Numbered from the stretch's first letter, positions 9,501 to 18,820 are shown. The stretch: 64,000 nt of DNA from Nostoc sp. PCC 7524 (GCF_000316645.1 NC_019684.1:6397501-6461500); one strand, 5' to 3'. A program made the numbers and translations. The notes: a model not told the origin generated them from the sequence alone.

Positions 9501-9582
9501 GAGCGGCGGCTTCCGCCGTAGACGCGCAAGCGGCTTTTCGTCAAGCATCATAACTTCTCCTAACGGAGACGCTACGCGAACA
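9501..9582. repeat. Interspersed repeat cluster between the two GT2 paralogs
   Basis: GC-rich sequence with GCGGCTTCCGCCGTAGACGC and GGAGACGCTACGCGAAC. These are small dispersed repeats typical of Nostoc genomes; the GACGCTACGCGAAC word recurs near 16690. They contrast sharply with the AT-rich surroundings. Confidence 0.7.
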
Positions 9583-9631
9583 GTGGCAAAGGTTTACGCA
9601 GAGGGAGAGGTTTGAAGGAGCTAATAAATTA

Positions 9632-10888
9632 ATGAATGACTTGGTGATATTGATATCAAAATTTTTGGTGGGTTGGTTAGCTGTTCAGGTTGGTTCGGTT
9701 TTGTTTTTTTTGTCGGCTTTAAATTCACGCTCGAAAAACTTGCCTGATGAACAGTTACCGAAAACGGCAGTATTGTTATGTTTGCGTGGTGCTGATCCAT
9801 TTTTACCGGATTGTTTGCGATCGCTTCTCAAGCAAAATTATCCCCAGTACGATTTAAAGTTGATCATTGATAGTGAACAAGACCCAGCTTGGCAAGTGGT
9901 CAGCGATACTATTAATGAGTTAGGGGCAAGTAATTTCCAAATTAGTCATTTGCGGACAATTCGCCCAACCTGTAGTCTCAAATGCAGTTCTTTAATACAA
10001 GCTGTTTCAGAATTAGACGAATCTTATAAGGTTGTCGCTTTGGTAGATGCTGATACCATTGTTCATGCTAATTGGTTGCGGGAATTAGTTTCTCCTTTGA
10101 TTAATCCCTCTGTCGGGGTGACTACCGGAAACCGTTGGTATGTTCCTACGGGGAGGTATTGGGGTTCCTTAGTCCGTTACATCTGGAATGTTTCGGCGAT
10201 CGTGCAGATGTACCTATATGGCATTCCTTGGGGTGGAACTTTGGCTGTGAAAACAGAGGTGATCCAGCAAACGGGACTGCTAGAGAAGTGGGGGCAAGCT
10301 TTTGGCGAAGATACGATGCTTCGCAGTGTCTTGAGTAAGCATAACCTCCAGGTGAAGTTTGTACCTTCTTTGATTATGCTGAATCGGGAAGAGACGGATT
10401 TGCCAAGTTTAAGATATTGGCTGCAACGTCAATTAATGGCTTCTCGGCTTTATCATCCTTTGTGGCCGGCGGTAGTAGCTGACACAATGTTTACTATTGT
10501 GCTACCCCATTTGTTGATTGTGGTGTTGGTGTTGGCTTGGTTTACTGGACAAGGAGATGCAGCTGCGCTAGCCCTCATCTGGTATGTGATTTATATGCTG
10601 GCGTTAGTTATGCTCATGCTGTTTTTGGAAATGAACATACAGCCCATCATTCGTTCTCAAGGTAAGCCAGTCACGCAATTATCTTGGCCGCTCATCTTCA
10701 AAATGTTTGTGGGAATGCCCTTGACACAATGGGTTTATGGGTTAGCCATGTTTCGGTCATTTGATATGCCGACAGTCCATTGGCGTGGTGTTACCTATGA
10801 AGTAGAAGGGCCTTGGCAGATTAGATTGACGGAATATCGTCCTTATCAGACAGGAAATCAACCAAGCGATCGCCAAATTTCTCTGTGA
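9632..10888 (+). CDS. Membrane family 2 glycosyltransferase, paralog 2
   Basis: 418 residues, colinear over the full length with the enzyme at 8198-9457 and well over half identical by eye. Examples are LPDEQLPK, CLRGADPFLP, LVDADTIVH, GSLVRY and GIPWGG. It has the same N-terminal anchor, DxD motif (VDADT), FGED acid box and three C-terminal membrane segments. In place of the paralog's SRLYHPRW it has SRLYHPLW. It arose by tandem duplication, and both copies are intact, so each is probably used. A GAAGGAGC ribosome-binding site lies about 12 bases upstream. Substrate unknown. Confidence 0.87.
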   Translation: MNDLVILISKFLVGWLAVQVGSVLFFLSALNSRSKNLPDEQLPKTAVLLCLRGADPFLPDCLRSLLKQNYPQYDLKLIIDSEQDPAWQVVSDTINELGASNFQISHLRTIRPTCSLKCSSLIQAVSELDESYKVVALVDADTIVHANWLRELVSPLINPSVGVTTGNRWYVPTGRYWGSLVRYIWNVSAIVQMYLYGIPWGGTLAVKTEVIQQTGLLEKWGQAFGEDTMLRSVLSKHNLQVKFVPSLIMLNREETDLPSLRYWLQRQLMASRLYHPLWPAVVADTMFTIVLPHLLIVVLVLAWFTGQGDAAALALIWYVIYMLALVMLMLFLEMNIQPIIRSQGKPVTQLSWPLIFKMFVGMPLTQWVYGLAMFRSFDMPTVHWRGVTYEVEGPWQIRLTEYRPYQTGNQPSDRQISL

Positions 10889-10996
10889 ACTATTTCAACC
10901 AATGCGTAAATCCTAGAACATTATTCAACTTGCTTAGAACAGGTTTGTATACATACACCTTTTGCTGAGACAAGATTCAACAAATTTACTAAGATT

Positions 10997-12271
10997 ATGA
11001 ACAAACCAAAACTTCGTATTGCTTTATTTACAGGATTGTACACTCCTTTTTTGACCGGGGTTTCGGTTGCAGTTCACCAGAGGGCGCGTTGGTTGCTACA
11101 ACAGGGACATGAGGTATTTTTAGTTCATCCCCAGTTTAATGATCAGTATCCCAAACAAGTAGGCGATCGCCCCATGCCTGGGTTAGATGAGTTACAGTCT
11201 TATCCCAATTTTTCGTCCTACTCCTTCCCCACTGAACCCCTAATCTTTTACAAATCTCTACCCCAACCTTTGAGTTATCGTCATTGGGACGACACCGAAT
11301 TACTGATAGAATTTCAACCTGATATCATCGTGGTAGAAGAATCTGCCCAAATGCGGGGTGTATACTCGGCTTTAATCCAAGGTTATGGTCGTCCTGTGGG
11401 ATTACAGTATGCTAGACGAACTAAAACCCCGATTATTTCCGTCTTTCACACAGATATCGTTGCCTATATCAGATACTACTTGGGAGATGTCTTCTTTAAC
11501 TTCCTACGTCCCATCATTCCTTTGTTGGTGAAGCAGTTCAGCCAAGTTTATAATCTCAATGTTTTTCCTTCCCGTGAACAACTGATTAAATATCAAAATC
11601 TCGGATGTCACCCCAGTGAATATGTTCCTTATCAGGGGATTGATTGCGAAAAATTCCATCCCCGCAATATCCGTTACAACCCCATCCCTGATGATGATAG
11701 ACCCACTATTTTGTTTGTGGGACGGATCACCGCCGAAAAGAATGTACTGCAATTAATAGATGCCTATCCTCTGATTGCTGCTCAAATTCCCAATGTGCAT
11801 TTAGTAATTGTGGGTAGTGGCCCCCTAGATGCAGAAATACGCAGACGTGCAGCTAAATTCGGCTCAGGTATTACTATCTGGGGTGAGTCTCACGGTACAG
11901 AATTGCTAGGTTGGTTTGCCCGCGCGGATGTCTTTGTCAATCCCTCCGTCACTGAAAACTTCTGCACCACCACTAACGAAGCCTTGGCTTCTGGTACTCC
12001 TGTAGTTGCAGCCTTAGTACCGTCAACTATAGAACAAGTTTCTTCCGGTCACAATGGCTTGTTATCTGAACCCAACAACCCAGCAGATTTTGCTCAAAAA
12101 GTTATAGACATCCTCTCTAACCCTGAACTCAAAGCGGCTATGGCTGAACAAGCCCGTCCTTCCATCTTGCAATATGATTGGTCAGCTTGTATGGAAAAGT
12201 TTGAAACGAAACTTTATGAGTTGGTGCAGACATCAGATCAGGTAGAAACTACTGGCATGGCAAGACTATAA
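10997..12271 (+). CDS. Family 4 (GT-B) glycosyltransferase
   Basis: 424 residues. N-terminal Rossmann domain begins RIALFTGLYTPFLTGVSVAV, a glycine-rich start seen in GT4 enzymes such as SqdX- and mannosyltransferase-like proteins. The C-terminal domain has ILFVGRITAEKNV (near 237-249) and the E-x7-E region ENFCTTTNEALASGTPVV near 320. There is no membrane segment, so it is cytosolic or membrane-associated. It is the last gene of the co-directional envelope block and is closed by a strong hairpin 22 bases downstream. Donor and acceptor unknown. Confidence 0.88.
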   Translation: MNKPKLRIALFTGLYTPFLTGVSVAVHQRARWLLQQGHEVFLVHPQFNDQYPKQVGDRPMPGLDELQSYPNFSSYSFPTEPLIFYKSLPQPLSYRHWDDTELLIEFQPDIIVVEESAQMRGVYSALIQGYGRPVGLQYARRTKTPIISVFHTDIVAYIRYYLGDVFFNFLRPIIPLLVKQFSQVYNLNVFPSREQLIKYQNLGCHPSEYVPYQGIDCEKFHPRNIRYNPIPDDDRPTILFVGRITAEKNVLQLIDAYPLIAAQIPNVHLVIVGSGPLDAEIRRRAAKFGSGITIWGESHGTELLGWFARADVFVNPSVTENFCTTTNEALASGTPVVAALVPSTIEQVSSGHNGLLSEPNNPADFAQKVIDILSNPELKAAMAEQARPSILQYDWSACMEKFETKLYELVQTSDQVETTGMARL

Positions 12272-12292
12272 AATACAGGAGAGAAATTTCAA

Positions 12293-12322
12293 CCCCTACT
12301 CGTAAACGAGTAGGGGCATTTT
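12293..12322 (+). terminator. Rho-independent terminator of the envelope gene block
   Basis: Perfect 10-bp stem CCCCTACTCG / CGAGTAGGGG (12293-12302 and 12307-12316) with loop TAAA, followed by CATTTTGG. It starts 22 bases after the GT4 stop codon. Confidence 0.8.
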
Positions 12323-12452
12323 GGCATAGGGCAGAATGGGTTAGGGTTGCGATGACTTGTCATTGTGTTGATTCATTAACTTTTAAACAAAAATTAGGCA
12401 CAAACAAGGAAATTGTGCAAATATAAAGAAAAGCTTAAGAGGTTAGAGACTC

Positions 12453-12689
12453 ATGATCACTACTAAAATAATGCAACAGCTTTGGGCTGTAATTGAGTCT
12501 ACTAATGTCAATACCTTACTCCAGTTTGATGATATGGCTCTAGTACAATTGCTCCTCCAGCAATTAAAAGCCAAGCAAGGACTTGACGCACCAACAGATA
12601 GTAGTCTTAATACTTACATAAAATCTAGACTGCCTCTAATTCGAGACACTGCTGAAGGACGATTATCTTTAGAGCAAGAGAATCATTAA
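12453..12689 (+). CDS. Small unknown protein
   Basis: 78 residues, mostly helical and acidic, with no signal or membrane segment. It begins MITTKIMQQLWAVIEST and contains QLLLQQLKAKQ. A TAAGAGG sequence lies about 15 bases before the ATG. The next small gene follows after 25 bases and may be co-transcribed. I do not recognise the family. Confidence 0.6.
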   Translation: MITTKIMQQLWAVIESTNVNTLLQFDDMALVQLLLQQLKAKQGLDAPTDSSLNTYIKSRLPLIRDTAEGRLSLEQENH

Positions 12690-12714
12690 TACAAAAGTTC
12701 ACAAATAGAAAATA

Positions 12715-12981
12715 ATGAACCACTGGCTAAGTATTGCCCTTATAGCTTATCTAATTGGAGCGGCAATTGAAGGGGTAAGTACAGCCAGACAGCTATCTCA
12801 TTCATTGCCAGAACTAACCAAAGATAGGCAAGATCAGCCATCAGAGCCTACTAATTCACTTCATGAGAACTGGCATATTTTTGTTGTCATTGCCTTTGTA
12901 AGTGTTTGTGGAGCGTGCATTTGGCCATGTCGCCTGTTTCACCGCTTAATTAAAGAGAACGGTTTATCTGAGGACTCATAA
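12715..12981 (+). CDS. Small unknown membrane protein
   Basis: 88 residues with two hydrophobic stretches. The first (residues 4-22, WLSIALIAYLIGAAIEG) is at the N-terminus. The second (about 53-72, IFVVIAFVSVCGACIWPC) is followed by a basic segment. The 30 residues between them are polar. It lies 25 bases after another small unknown gene, and the pair may form an operon. No family recognised. Confidence 0.6.
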   Translation: MNHWLSIALIAYLIGAAIEGVSTARQLSHSLPELTKDRQDQPSEPTNSLHENWHIFVVIAFVSVCGACIWPCRLFHRLIKENGLSEDS

Positions 12982-13238
12982 GCTTGGCGAGGCTCATCGC
13001 TAATTCGGCTAGTACAACAAAGTGTTATTGACGCTACCATGATCAATCAACGCAGAAACGACTAATATAGCTGTAGACAAGGCGATTAGGACATGACTAA
13101 AAGCTCAAACTCATTCATGGTATGGATTTTACTATTGCCTATTGCAAGAGTGCCTATTGCCTTCTGCTATATATAACTTTTGGGCGATCGCTCCGGCAGT
13201 GAGCTTTCTGCAATTGTTGCAGGTTAAAGTTAGAGTTA

Positions 13239-14169
13239 GAGGGTGTTTGAAAAGTCAGGTATGTTGTAAAAAAGCTCTCTCAGTATACGCTGTGAATAGA
13301 TAATCAACAGCACCGAGAGAGCGACATGAGTAAAGCTTACCCCAGTAACCTGAGCCTCGCACAATATGAATTTCTTAGCGACTTGATTCCAGAAGGGAAA
13401 CCGGGTGGTCGTAAGCGTGAAGTCGATATGTGGGAAGTCCTGAATGCAATTTTTTACATCCTGCTAGAAGGAGTGAGATGGCGATGCCTACGGCGGGCTA
13501 CGCCTACGCTACCTGGGGACTTTCCTACGAGAGCAAACAGTGTACACATATTTCCGAAACTGGCGTAAAGACGGGACATGGTTGCACATTCACGATAGTC
13601 TCCGAGAGTGGACGAGAATCGAAATTGAACGTCATCCGAGTCCATCGGAAGCGATAATTGATAGCCAAAGCGTCAAGAGTGCGGCAATGGTGAGTCAATC
13701 AGTAGGCTTTGATGCTGGCAAGAAAATCAAAGGACGCAAGAGATTTATGACCGTTGATACCTTGGGGTTAGTGCTGCGGGTTTTGGTAACAGCAGCCAAT
13801 GTCGGTGAGCGAGAAGGAGGCAAACAAGTTCTCCAACGAGTTAAACAGTCTCAGCCACAATCTCGGTTAACCACCATCTGGGTTGATGGTGGCTTTGATG
13901 GGGAACCGTTCATGCAGTGGGTCATGAATTTTTGTCGCTGGATTGTACAGGTGGTGCTGCGACCAGAGCAAAGCAAGGGCTTTGTTTTACTCAAAAAACG
14001 TTGGGTGGTGGAACGCACTTTTGGCTGGTTCATGGGATGTCGGCGATTGGTCAGAGATTATGAATTATTGCCCGAAACCTCAGAAACTTTTATCTATCTT
14101 GCAATGATCCGTATTATGGTGAAGCGATTGGCTTAATTTTTGACTCCCTAAAACTTTTCAAACATCCTC
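13239..14169 (+). mobile_element. IS5-family insertion sequence with disrupted transposase
   Basis: The 931-bp element is bounded by 17-bp inverted repeats GAGGGTGTTTGAAAAGT (13239-13255) and its near-complement ACTTTTCAAACATCCTC (14153-14169), with one mismatch. Direct 3-bp duplications TTA flank it at 13236-13238 and 14170-14172, which fits the TNA target of IS1031-like IS5 elements. It carries one transposase gene, which is broken. Confidence 0.88.
13326..14136 (+). pseudogene. IS5-family transposase, in-frame insertion plus frameshift
   Basis: The first frame (from ATG 13326) gives the IS5 N-terminal domain MSKAYPSNLSLAQYEFL through EGVRWR. Then seven extra residues (CLRRATPT-like) interrupt the usual WRALPGDFP segment. 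They come from a Nostoc-type dispersed repeat near 13482-13510. About 20 bases further the reading frame shifts by +1 near 13528-13533, and the second frame resumes at VYTYFRNWRKDGTW. It carries the catalytic DDE residues: DSQSVKSA, WVDGGFDG and the RRWVVERTFGW-like C-terminal E. The protein is therefore split and probably inactive. A programmed frameshift is possible but is not supported by a slippery run. Confidence 0.82.
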
Positions 14170-14262
14170 TTAGAACAAAAACTGAAAGAGGATCTTTTAC
14201 TATAAAAGTAGTATTTGCGTGAAATTCTTGAACCAAGAACGACTTCGTAAGGATTACAAATA

Positions 14263-14598
14263 GTGCAAGTTCTCAAAAGATCCATCAAACCAGAAGCCTA
14301 TATATCGTTTCTCCACATCTACCAAACTACTTGGGGGATGGCTGGTGATATCTGTTTAATCCGTGAATCTGTAGCCAATTCAAGTGGCTCAAAGTTTGTA
14401 GGACACAAACTCCAATTAGCCCTCCCAAAAGGACTGGAGCGCCATCGCTTGGTGGGTGTTCCGGTGATCAAAGTTGCAGGTAATGTAGGCGACGGACATC
14501 CTAAAGAGCATCCGTCTGAATGGGAAGTTTATGAAGGTGTAGATAGAGAAGTAGCGATCGCGGCTCTGAAACCTTGGGGCTTTAATTTGATTGATTGA
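14263..14598 (+). CDS. Unknown protein
   Basis: 111 residues from a GTG start at 14263, with AAGGAT nine bases upstream. The sequence is soluble-looking, with RLVGVPVIKVAGNVGDG in the middle and a C-terminal VAIAALKPWGFNLID. It lies right after the IS5 element, with its upstream region cut by the insertion at 14170, so its promoter may have been altered. I do not recognise the family. Confidence 0.55.
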   Translation: MQVLKRSIKPEAYISFLHIYQTTWGMAGDICLIRESVANSSGSKFVGHKLQLALPKGLERHRLVGVPVIKVAGNVGDGHPKEHPSEWEVYEGVDREVAIAALKPWGFNLID

Positions 14599-14680
14599 AC
14601 AGCACGAATATATGTTTCGAGCTAGGTTTGATGAAGTAGTTAGTTATGGTAGTAGCACTAAAGTTGACGCTGGTATATTA

Positions 14681-14767
14681 GACATCTCCAAAAAAGAATG
14701 TAGAGACGTTCCATGGAACGTTTCTACAAGGTTTTTGAAAAACGCATATTTAATTTCTGGAGATGTC
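14681..14767. mobile_element. MITE copy 1 (87 bp, TA target duplication)
   Basis: Perfect 10-bp terminal repeats GACATCTCCA / TGGAGATGTC, flanked by TA on both sides (14679-14680 and 14768-14769). The inner part has a 28-bp near-palindrome around GTTCCATGGAAC. A second copy lies at 59546-59641 in the opposite orientation. It has no coding capacity; the 60-codon frame across it is not a gene. TA duplication points to mobilisation by an IS630/Tc1-type transposase. Confidence 0.85.
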
Positions 14768-14837
14768 TATTAGCAATCTCATTTCAAGCTGGGAAACCCG
14801 TCCATGATGTTGGCTTCCCAAGCTAATTTCGTGTTAT

Positions 14838-15245
14838 TTAATTTTCATGGCGTGGTGTATTGAAGGCTTCCCAACCGGCTTTGAGAGCGTTTTGTAGACG
14901 CACGCTAAAGCCAGTGAAATCTTTCATGATTAAATGCCAGTTTTTTTCTGCTTCTTCTTGAAAGACTAACCAGAAATATTCTAAGCGATCGCGCTTAATG
15001 ATTCTTTCACCTTCAATAGCTGCCCGTGCTTTGCGTACAGCATTGAGGTACGTTTCACGGGTTAAAGTTCCAGCAGCTTCTGCTTCCGCTTGAGCGCGCC
15101 TTCTGAGTGCTTCAATCAGTGCTTTAGTCTCGCGCTTTACCTCATCACTTTCTCCAGCCATTTCTGTCTCTACAATTTCATCAGTTTGAGGACTAATTTC
15201 TATCACTGTTAGAGATTCAACTATTTCAAAATCGTTAGTAGTCAT
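14838..15245 (-). CDS. Unknown helical protein downstream of htpX
   Basis: 135 residues from the ATG at 15245, which has AAGGA about 10 bases upstream; a longer TTG-started frame to 15275 is less likely. The N-terminus is acidic. The middle (ALIEALRRRAQAEAEAAG) is a strongly charged helix, and the C-terminal third has aromatic residues (WLVFQEEAEKNWHLIMKDF). There is no signal or membrane segment. It lies 45 bases downstream of htpX on the same strand and is likely co-transcribed. Family not recognised. Confidence 0.68.
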   Translation of the reverse strand: MTTNDFEIVESLTVIEISPQTDEIVETEMAGESDEVKRETKALIEALRRRAQAEAEAAGTLTRETYLNAVRKARAAIEGERIIKRDRLEYFWLVFQEEAEKNWHLIMKDFTGFSVRLQNALKAGWEAFNTPRHEN

Positions 15246-15290
15246 AGTGGATAAATCCTTGTATTCAACAGTCAATATTTCCCCTACTTC

Positions 15291-16157
15291 CTATCTCCCT
15301 ACAAATTGTTGCTCTAACTTCAGTAATTGTTCAACGCGTGCTTCCGTCGCTGGGTGACTGGAGAACAAGTTACCGAGAAACTGTCCAGAGATAGGATTGA
15401 TAATTAACAGTGGTTCAAAAGCGGGGTTAGCATTTAAAGGCAGTTGTCGCGCTGTGGCTTCTAATCTTTGCAATGCACGCGCCAAGGCACGAGGATTTTG
15501 AGTTAATCTAGCCGCACCAGCATCAGCAGAAAATTCGCGTGTGCGTGAGATAGCTAACTGGATGATGGTGGCAGCTATGGGCGCAAGGATAACTGTTAGC
15601 AAAACGCCTAAAGGATTACCGCCTCTTTCGTTATCTCGTCCACCAACACCGCCAAACCATAAGCTATAACTCAGCATCTGCGCTAAGAAAGAGATGGCAC
15701 CGGCAACGGTAGCAGCTACAGCTTGTGTTAGGGTGTCACGATTAATAATATGAGTCAGTTCGTGAGCGATGACACCTTCTAACTCATCCTCTGGCAGAAT
15801 ATTTAAAATACCTTCAGTGACAGCCACAGCCGCGTGTTCTGGATCTCGTCCTGTAGCAAAGGCATTAGCAGTTTGACTGGGAACAACATAAACTCCCGGC
15901 ATAGGGATATTAGCGCGTTGCGATAATCTCTGTACCATGCGATAAAGTCCTGGTGCTTCGCGTTCGCTTACAGGCTGGGCGCGGTAAACAGCCAGAGCAA
16001 TTTTATCTGACTGATACCAAGAAAATAGGTTAGTTACTGCTGCTAACCCAATACCAATAATCAAGCCGTTAGTACCACCAATTACCCAATAACTAATAGC
16101 AATTAACAAGCCACTGAGGGCAGCTAACAAAGCCAGTGTTTTAAATTGATTTCCCAT
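15291..16157 (-). CDS. htpX: HtpX-type membrane zinc metalloprotease (M48)
   Basis: 288 residues. Two N-terminal membrane segments (about 8-26 and 30-46), then a cytosolic protease domain. The zinc motif HELTH is at residues 132-136 and the third ligand is Glu208 in SRTREFSADA. Further membrane segments lie near 146-166 and 186-203. The family degrades damaged membrane proteins. An AGGAGAGC ribosome-binding site precedes the ATG. The downstream small gene (ending 14838) is probably in the same operon. Confidence 0.93.
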   Translation of the reverse strand: MGNQFKTLALLAALSGLLIAISYWVIGGTNGLIIGIGLAAVTNLFSWYQSDKIALAVYRAQPVSEREAPGLYRMVQRLSQRANIPMPGVYVVPSQTANAFATGRDPEHAAVAVTEGILNILPEDELEGVIAHELTHIINRDTLTQAVAATVAGAISFLAQMLSYSLWFGGVGGRDNERGGNPLGVLLTVILAPIAATIIQLAISRTREFSADAGAARLTQNPRALARALQRLEATARQLPLNANPAFEPLLIINPISGQFLGNLFSSHPATEARVEQLLKLEQQFVGR

Positions 16158-16961
16158 ATTTTTGCTCTCCTGCTAATGCTGTATTAATTTTTTTAGCTTT
16201 TCTAAACAACAGCATTACTTAAGCCACACTTTGATTGTATCCATCTAAACATGGATTTATCAGGTAGAAATTGCGCCATATTAAAGTACGGTTTTCCCTC
16301 TTGAGTAGAAAAAAATAGGATATATATATATTTATTTTTTTATTAACAATAAATTTTTATTTATAATTGAAACTTGATTGTTGACATCCCTAGAATAAAT
16401 ACTTATTTGGAGCATGAAATCTTAATCGCAATTAATTATATCGAGCTTAATTAAAGGAAAAAATAATTGCAGTTTTTAATTTTGATAAGTAGAACGACTT
16501 GAAAAAACCAAACTATGTTAAATAATGTAAAAACACTAGGATTGAGTTCGTAGTAAGGACTTTAGTCCTTGTTTGTTCCCTGCGGGACGCTCCGCGAACG
16601 CGGAGCGTCTGTCTACGACACGCTATGCGTTGGCGTAGCCTCTGTCTACGACACGCTATGCGAACGGAGAGAACCCAGAGAGAACTAAAGTTCTCTCTGC
16701 GAGACGCTACGCGAACACTACAAACCTTTAATTATTTACCCTGTTCTACTTATCTCACAATCAGAAAACATGGTATTGTGAAAATAATTAATGGCGATGG
16801 AGCTCGCCAAAACCGCTATTCCAGTGAAAAGATTGCATCTGGAAGGCTGATGGCTCCTACTTTCCTAGCTGACTGCGGGATAGTAGGAGTTTGTTGTATT
16901 TATATTCAGACTTTCCTGTAGTCAGCGTCTATCTACAAATTGCGTCTGCGGGAGTCAGGGA
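16158..16961. other. Intergenic region with clustered dispersed repeats
   Basis: The first 350 bases are very AT-rich, with an ATATATATAT run near 16320-16332, and should hold the htpX promoter. From 16555 to about 16720 lies a cluster of GC-rich dispersed repeats (separate entry). The plus-strand frame 16625-16921 reads through these repeats and is not a credible gene. Confidence 0.55.
16555..16715. repeat. Cluster of dispersed hairpin repeats
   Basis: From left to right: hairpin AAGGACT/AGTCCTT (16555-16570); perfect 11-bp hairpin GACGCTCCGCG / CGCGGAGCGTC (16586-16609); a 22-base direct repeat starting TCTGTCTACGACACG at 16608-16629 and 16641-16662; hairpin AGAGAACT/AGTTCTCT near 16678-16695; then GAGACGCTACGCGAAC. 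This looks like nested insertions of small dispersed repeats. Confidence 0.75.
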
Positions 16962-18590
16962 ATGTTAGCCAGTATATTGTGGATTTTAATGATGGGCTTT
17001 TTTGTAGGTCAAATTGCCCGTCGTTTAGGCGCACCGCCTTTAGTTGGCATGATTTTAGTGGGTATTGTTCTCGGCCCCCAAATTCTGAATGTCATCAGTT
17101 CAGATGTGTTGGATGCGGCTGATGAATTGAGAACTATGGCAGTGATGATTATTTTGATGAAAGCTGGGCTGGGATTAGATAGGGAAAAACTGGCGCAACA
17201 GGGAAGTGTGGCGTTACGTTTGGGATTTTTACCTGCAACCGGTGAAGCGATCGCCATTGCAATTGCTGCTATGGTAATATTCCAGTTTAATTTCCCCAGT
17301 GGCTTACTTTTAGGCTGCATTATTGGTGCTGAATCTCCAGCCGTGATTGTTCCTGGAATGTTGCGGCTCAAAAGTTTAGGTTTGGGTGTGAGTAAAGGCA
17401 TTCCTGATGCGATTTTGACTGGTAGCGCCTTATCTGATGTACTACTATTGTTAGTCTTTAGCCTATTACTAAATTTCTTACGTAATGGTGGCGTTGAGCA
17501 AATCACCATTTTGGGAATATTTACCTTAAATACTCTGCATCTCCTCCCAATACAAGTAATTTTGCAAATTCTATTGGGAATTTTTTTTGGTTATTTAGCA
17601 GCTCGTTTACTGGTTTTAGTATTAACTAAACAAAACTGGACACAAAATACTGTGCAAGATACAGTATTTACTGCTGTTTGCGCTTTATTTTTAGTCATTG
17701 TTGCTAATAAATTACCTTATTTTTCTGGTTACTTAGCAGTTATGTCCCTGGGTTTTTTCTTAATTGAATTAGATGCACCGCTAGCCAGAAGAATCCGGGG
17801 AGGTTTTGATAGTTTATGGGTAGTGGCGGAGATTTTTTTATTTGTTTTGTTGGGTGCGAGTATTCAACTACAAATATTAGAGAAAGTGTTGCTACCCGGT
17901 GTGTTAATTTTAGCGATTGGTTTATTGATTGGGCGCATGGTGGGGTGGTATCTTTCAACTGTGGGTAGTAATTGGAATTGGCAAGAAAGATTATTTTTAC
18001 TACCAGGAAACTCGGCTAAAGCCACAGTACAAGCCGCTATCGGTGCAATTCCCCTTGCCCAAGGGATTGCAGGAGGTGAGATAATGTTAGCGATCGCAGC
18101 TCTTGCAATTCTCATCACTGCACCCTTGGGTGCTTGGTCTACAGCTACTTTCGCACCTAAATTATTAACCAGAGGAGAAGTTGACCCTACAAAGGTTACA
18201 GTTACTACTCCTACTCTATTCCTCGCAGCTGTAGACACCTCTGATTTAGCAATGGAAGTTTTGACGAAAGTTGCAGATTTAGCACGACGAAGTAACGCTG
18301 AAGTGGTTGTTCTGCACGTAGTTAACACTACCAATTCCTCAGATATTAGACAACTAGAAAAACAAACCAAAAAATTACTTTCTGATATCAAATACAAATT
18401 TTTAACAGCTACAGGTGCTATTCCAGAAGAGATTATGCGTACTGCTGAAGCTTATCATGTAACAGCGATCGTTATGGGAAAACGTGGACATCGACCTTTC
18501 GACATATTAATTGGCTCAGTATCGCAAGCAGTTTTAGAAACTAGCCAAGTTCCTGTCATTCTCCTGGAAAGCATAAAAATTAAGCCATAG
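16962..18590 (+). CDS. Cation:proton antiporter with C-terminal universal stress domain
   Basis: 542 residues. Residues 1-405 are a CPA-type exchanger with about 11-12 membrane segments, starting MLASILWILMMGFFVGQIARRLG. Residues about 412-540 form a UspA-like cytosolic domain: LFLAAVDTSDLAMEVL, VVVLHVV and the ATP-binding G-x2-G-x9-GS pattern (MGKRGHRPFDILIGSVS). The family exchanges Na+ or K+ for H+. The Usp domain probably senses ATP or stress to set activity, which is inference. A CGGGAG ribosome-binding site is seen upstream. It stands alone between htpX and aspS. Confidence 0.88.
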   Translation: MLASILWILMMGFFVGQIARRLGAPPLVGMILVGIVLGPQILNVISSDVLDAADELRTMAVMIILMKAGLGLDREKLAQQGSVALRLGFLPATGEAIAIAIAAMVIFQFNFPSGLLLGCIIGAESPAVIVPGMLRLKSLGLGVSKGIPDAILTGSALSDVLLLLVFSLLLNFLRNGGVEQITILGIFTLNTLHLLPIQVILQILLGIFFGYLAARLLVLVLTKQNWTQNTVQDTVFTAVCALFLVIVANKLPYFSGYLAVMSLGFFLIELDAPLARRIRGGFDSLWVVAEIFLFVLLGASIQLQILEKVLLPGVLILAIGLLIGRMVGWYLSTVGSNWNWQERLFLLPGNSAKATVQAAIGAIPLAQGIAGGEIMLAIAALAILITAPLGAWSTATFAPKLLTRGEVDPTKVTVTTPTLFLAAVDTSDLAMEVLTKVADLARRSNAEVVVLHVVNTTNSSDIRQLEKQTKKLLSDIKYKFLTATGAIPEEIMRTAEAYHVTAIVMGKRGHRPFDILIGSVSQAVLETSQVPVILLESIKIKP

Positions 18591-18597
18591 ATCATTC

Positions 18598-18663
18598 GTA
18601 GGGTACGTCAGAGTTCAGTTTTTCGCTATTCTCAAAACATTTTTGGCATCTGACGCAGCCTAC
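18598..18663. repeat. Inverted repeat element (GTAGGGTACGTCAGA / TCTGACGCAGCCTAC)
   Basis: 15-bp arms with two mismatches and a 36-base loop, right after the antiporter stop codon. A related element with GGGTGCGTCAGT arms lies at 48884-48942. Probably a small mobile hairpin that may also end transcription. Confidence 0.7.
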
Positions 18664-18820
18664 AAGATACCAGCAGCAGCGTCATGGCTCTTTTTAGCAA
18701 GCTTTGAGATGATGTCATTTTTTCTGAACTGGAACGACTACAATTACTATGAATGCTAGATAATGGGAAAGCTTTGACATTAACCAGTAAATTTAGCTTG
18801 GAACCACAGAACTAACACCT

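Noticed and set aside
13326..14136. Programmed frameshift in the IS5 transposase
   Set aside because: No slippery A-run is seen near the shift, and a repeat insertion lies in the same segment, so disruption is more likely.
16625..16921. A 98-codon frame
   Set aside because: It starts inside clustered dispersed repeats and shows no protein character.
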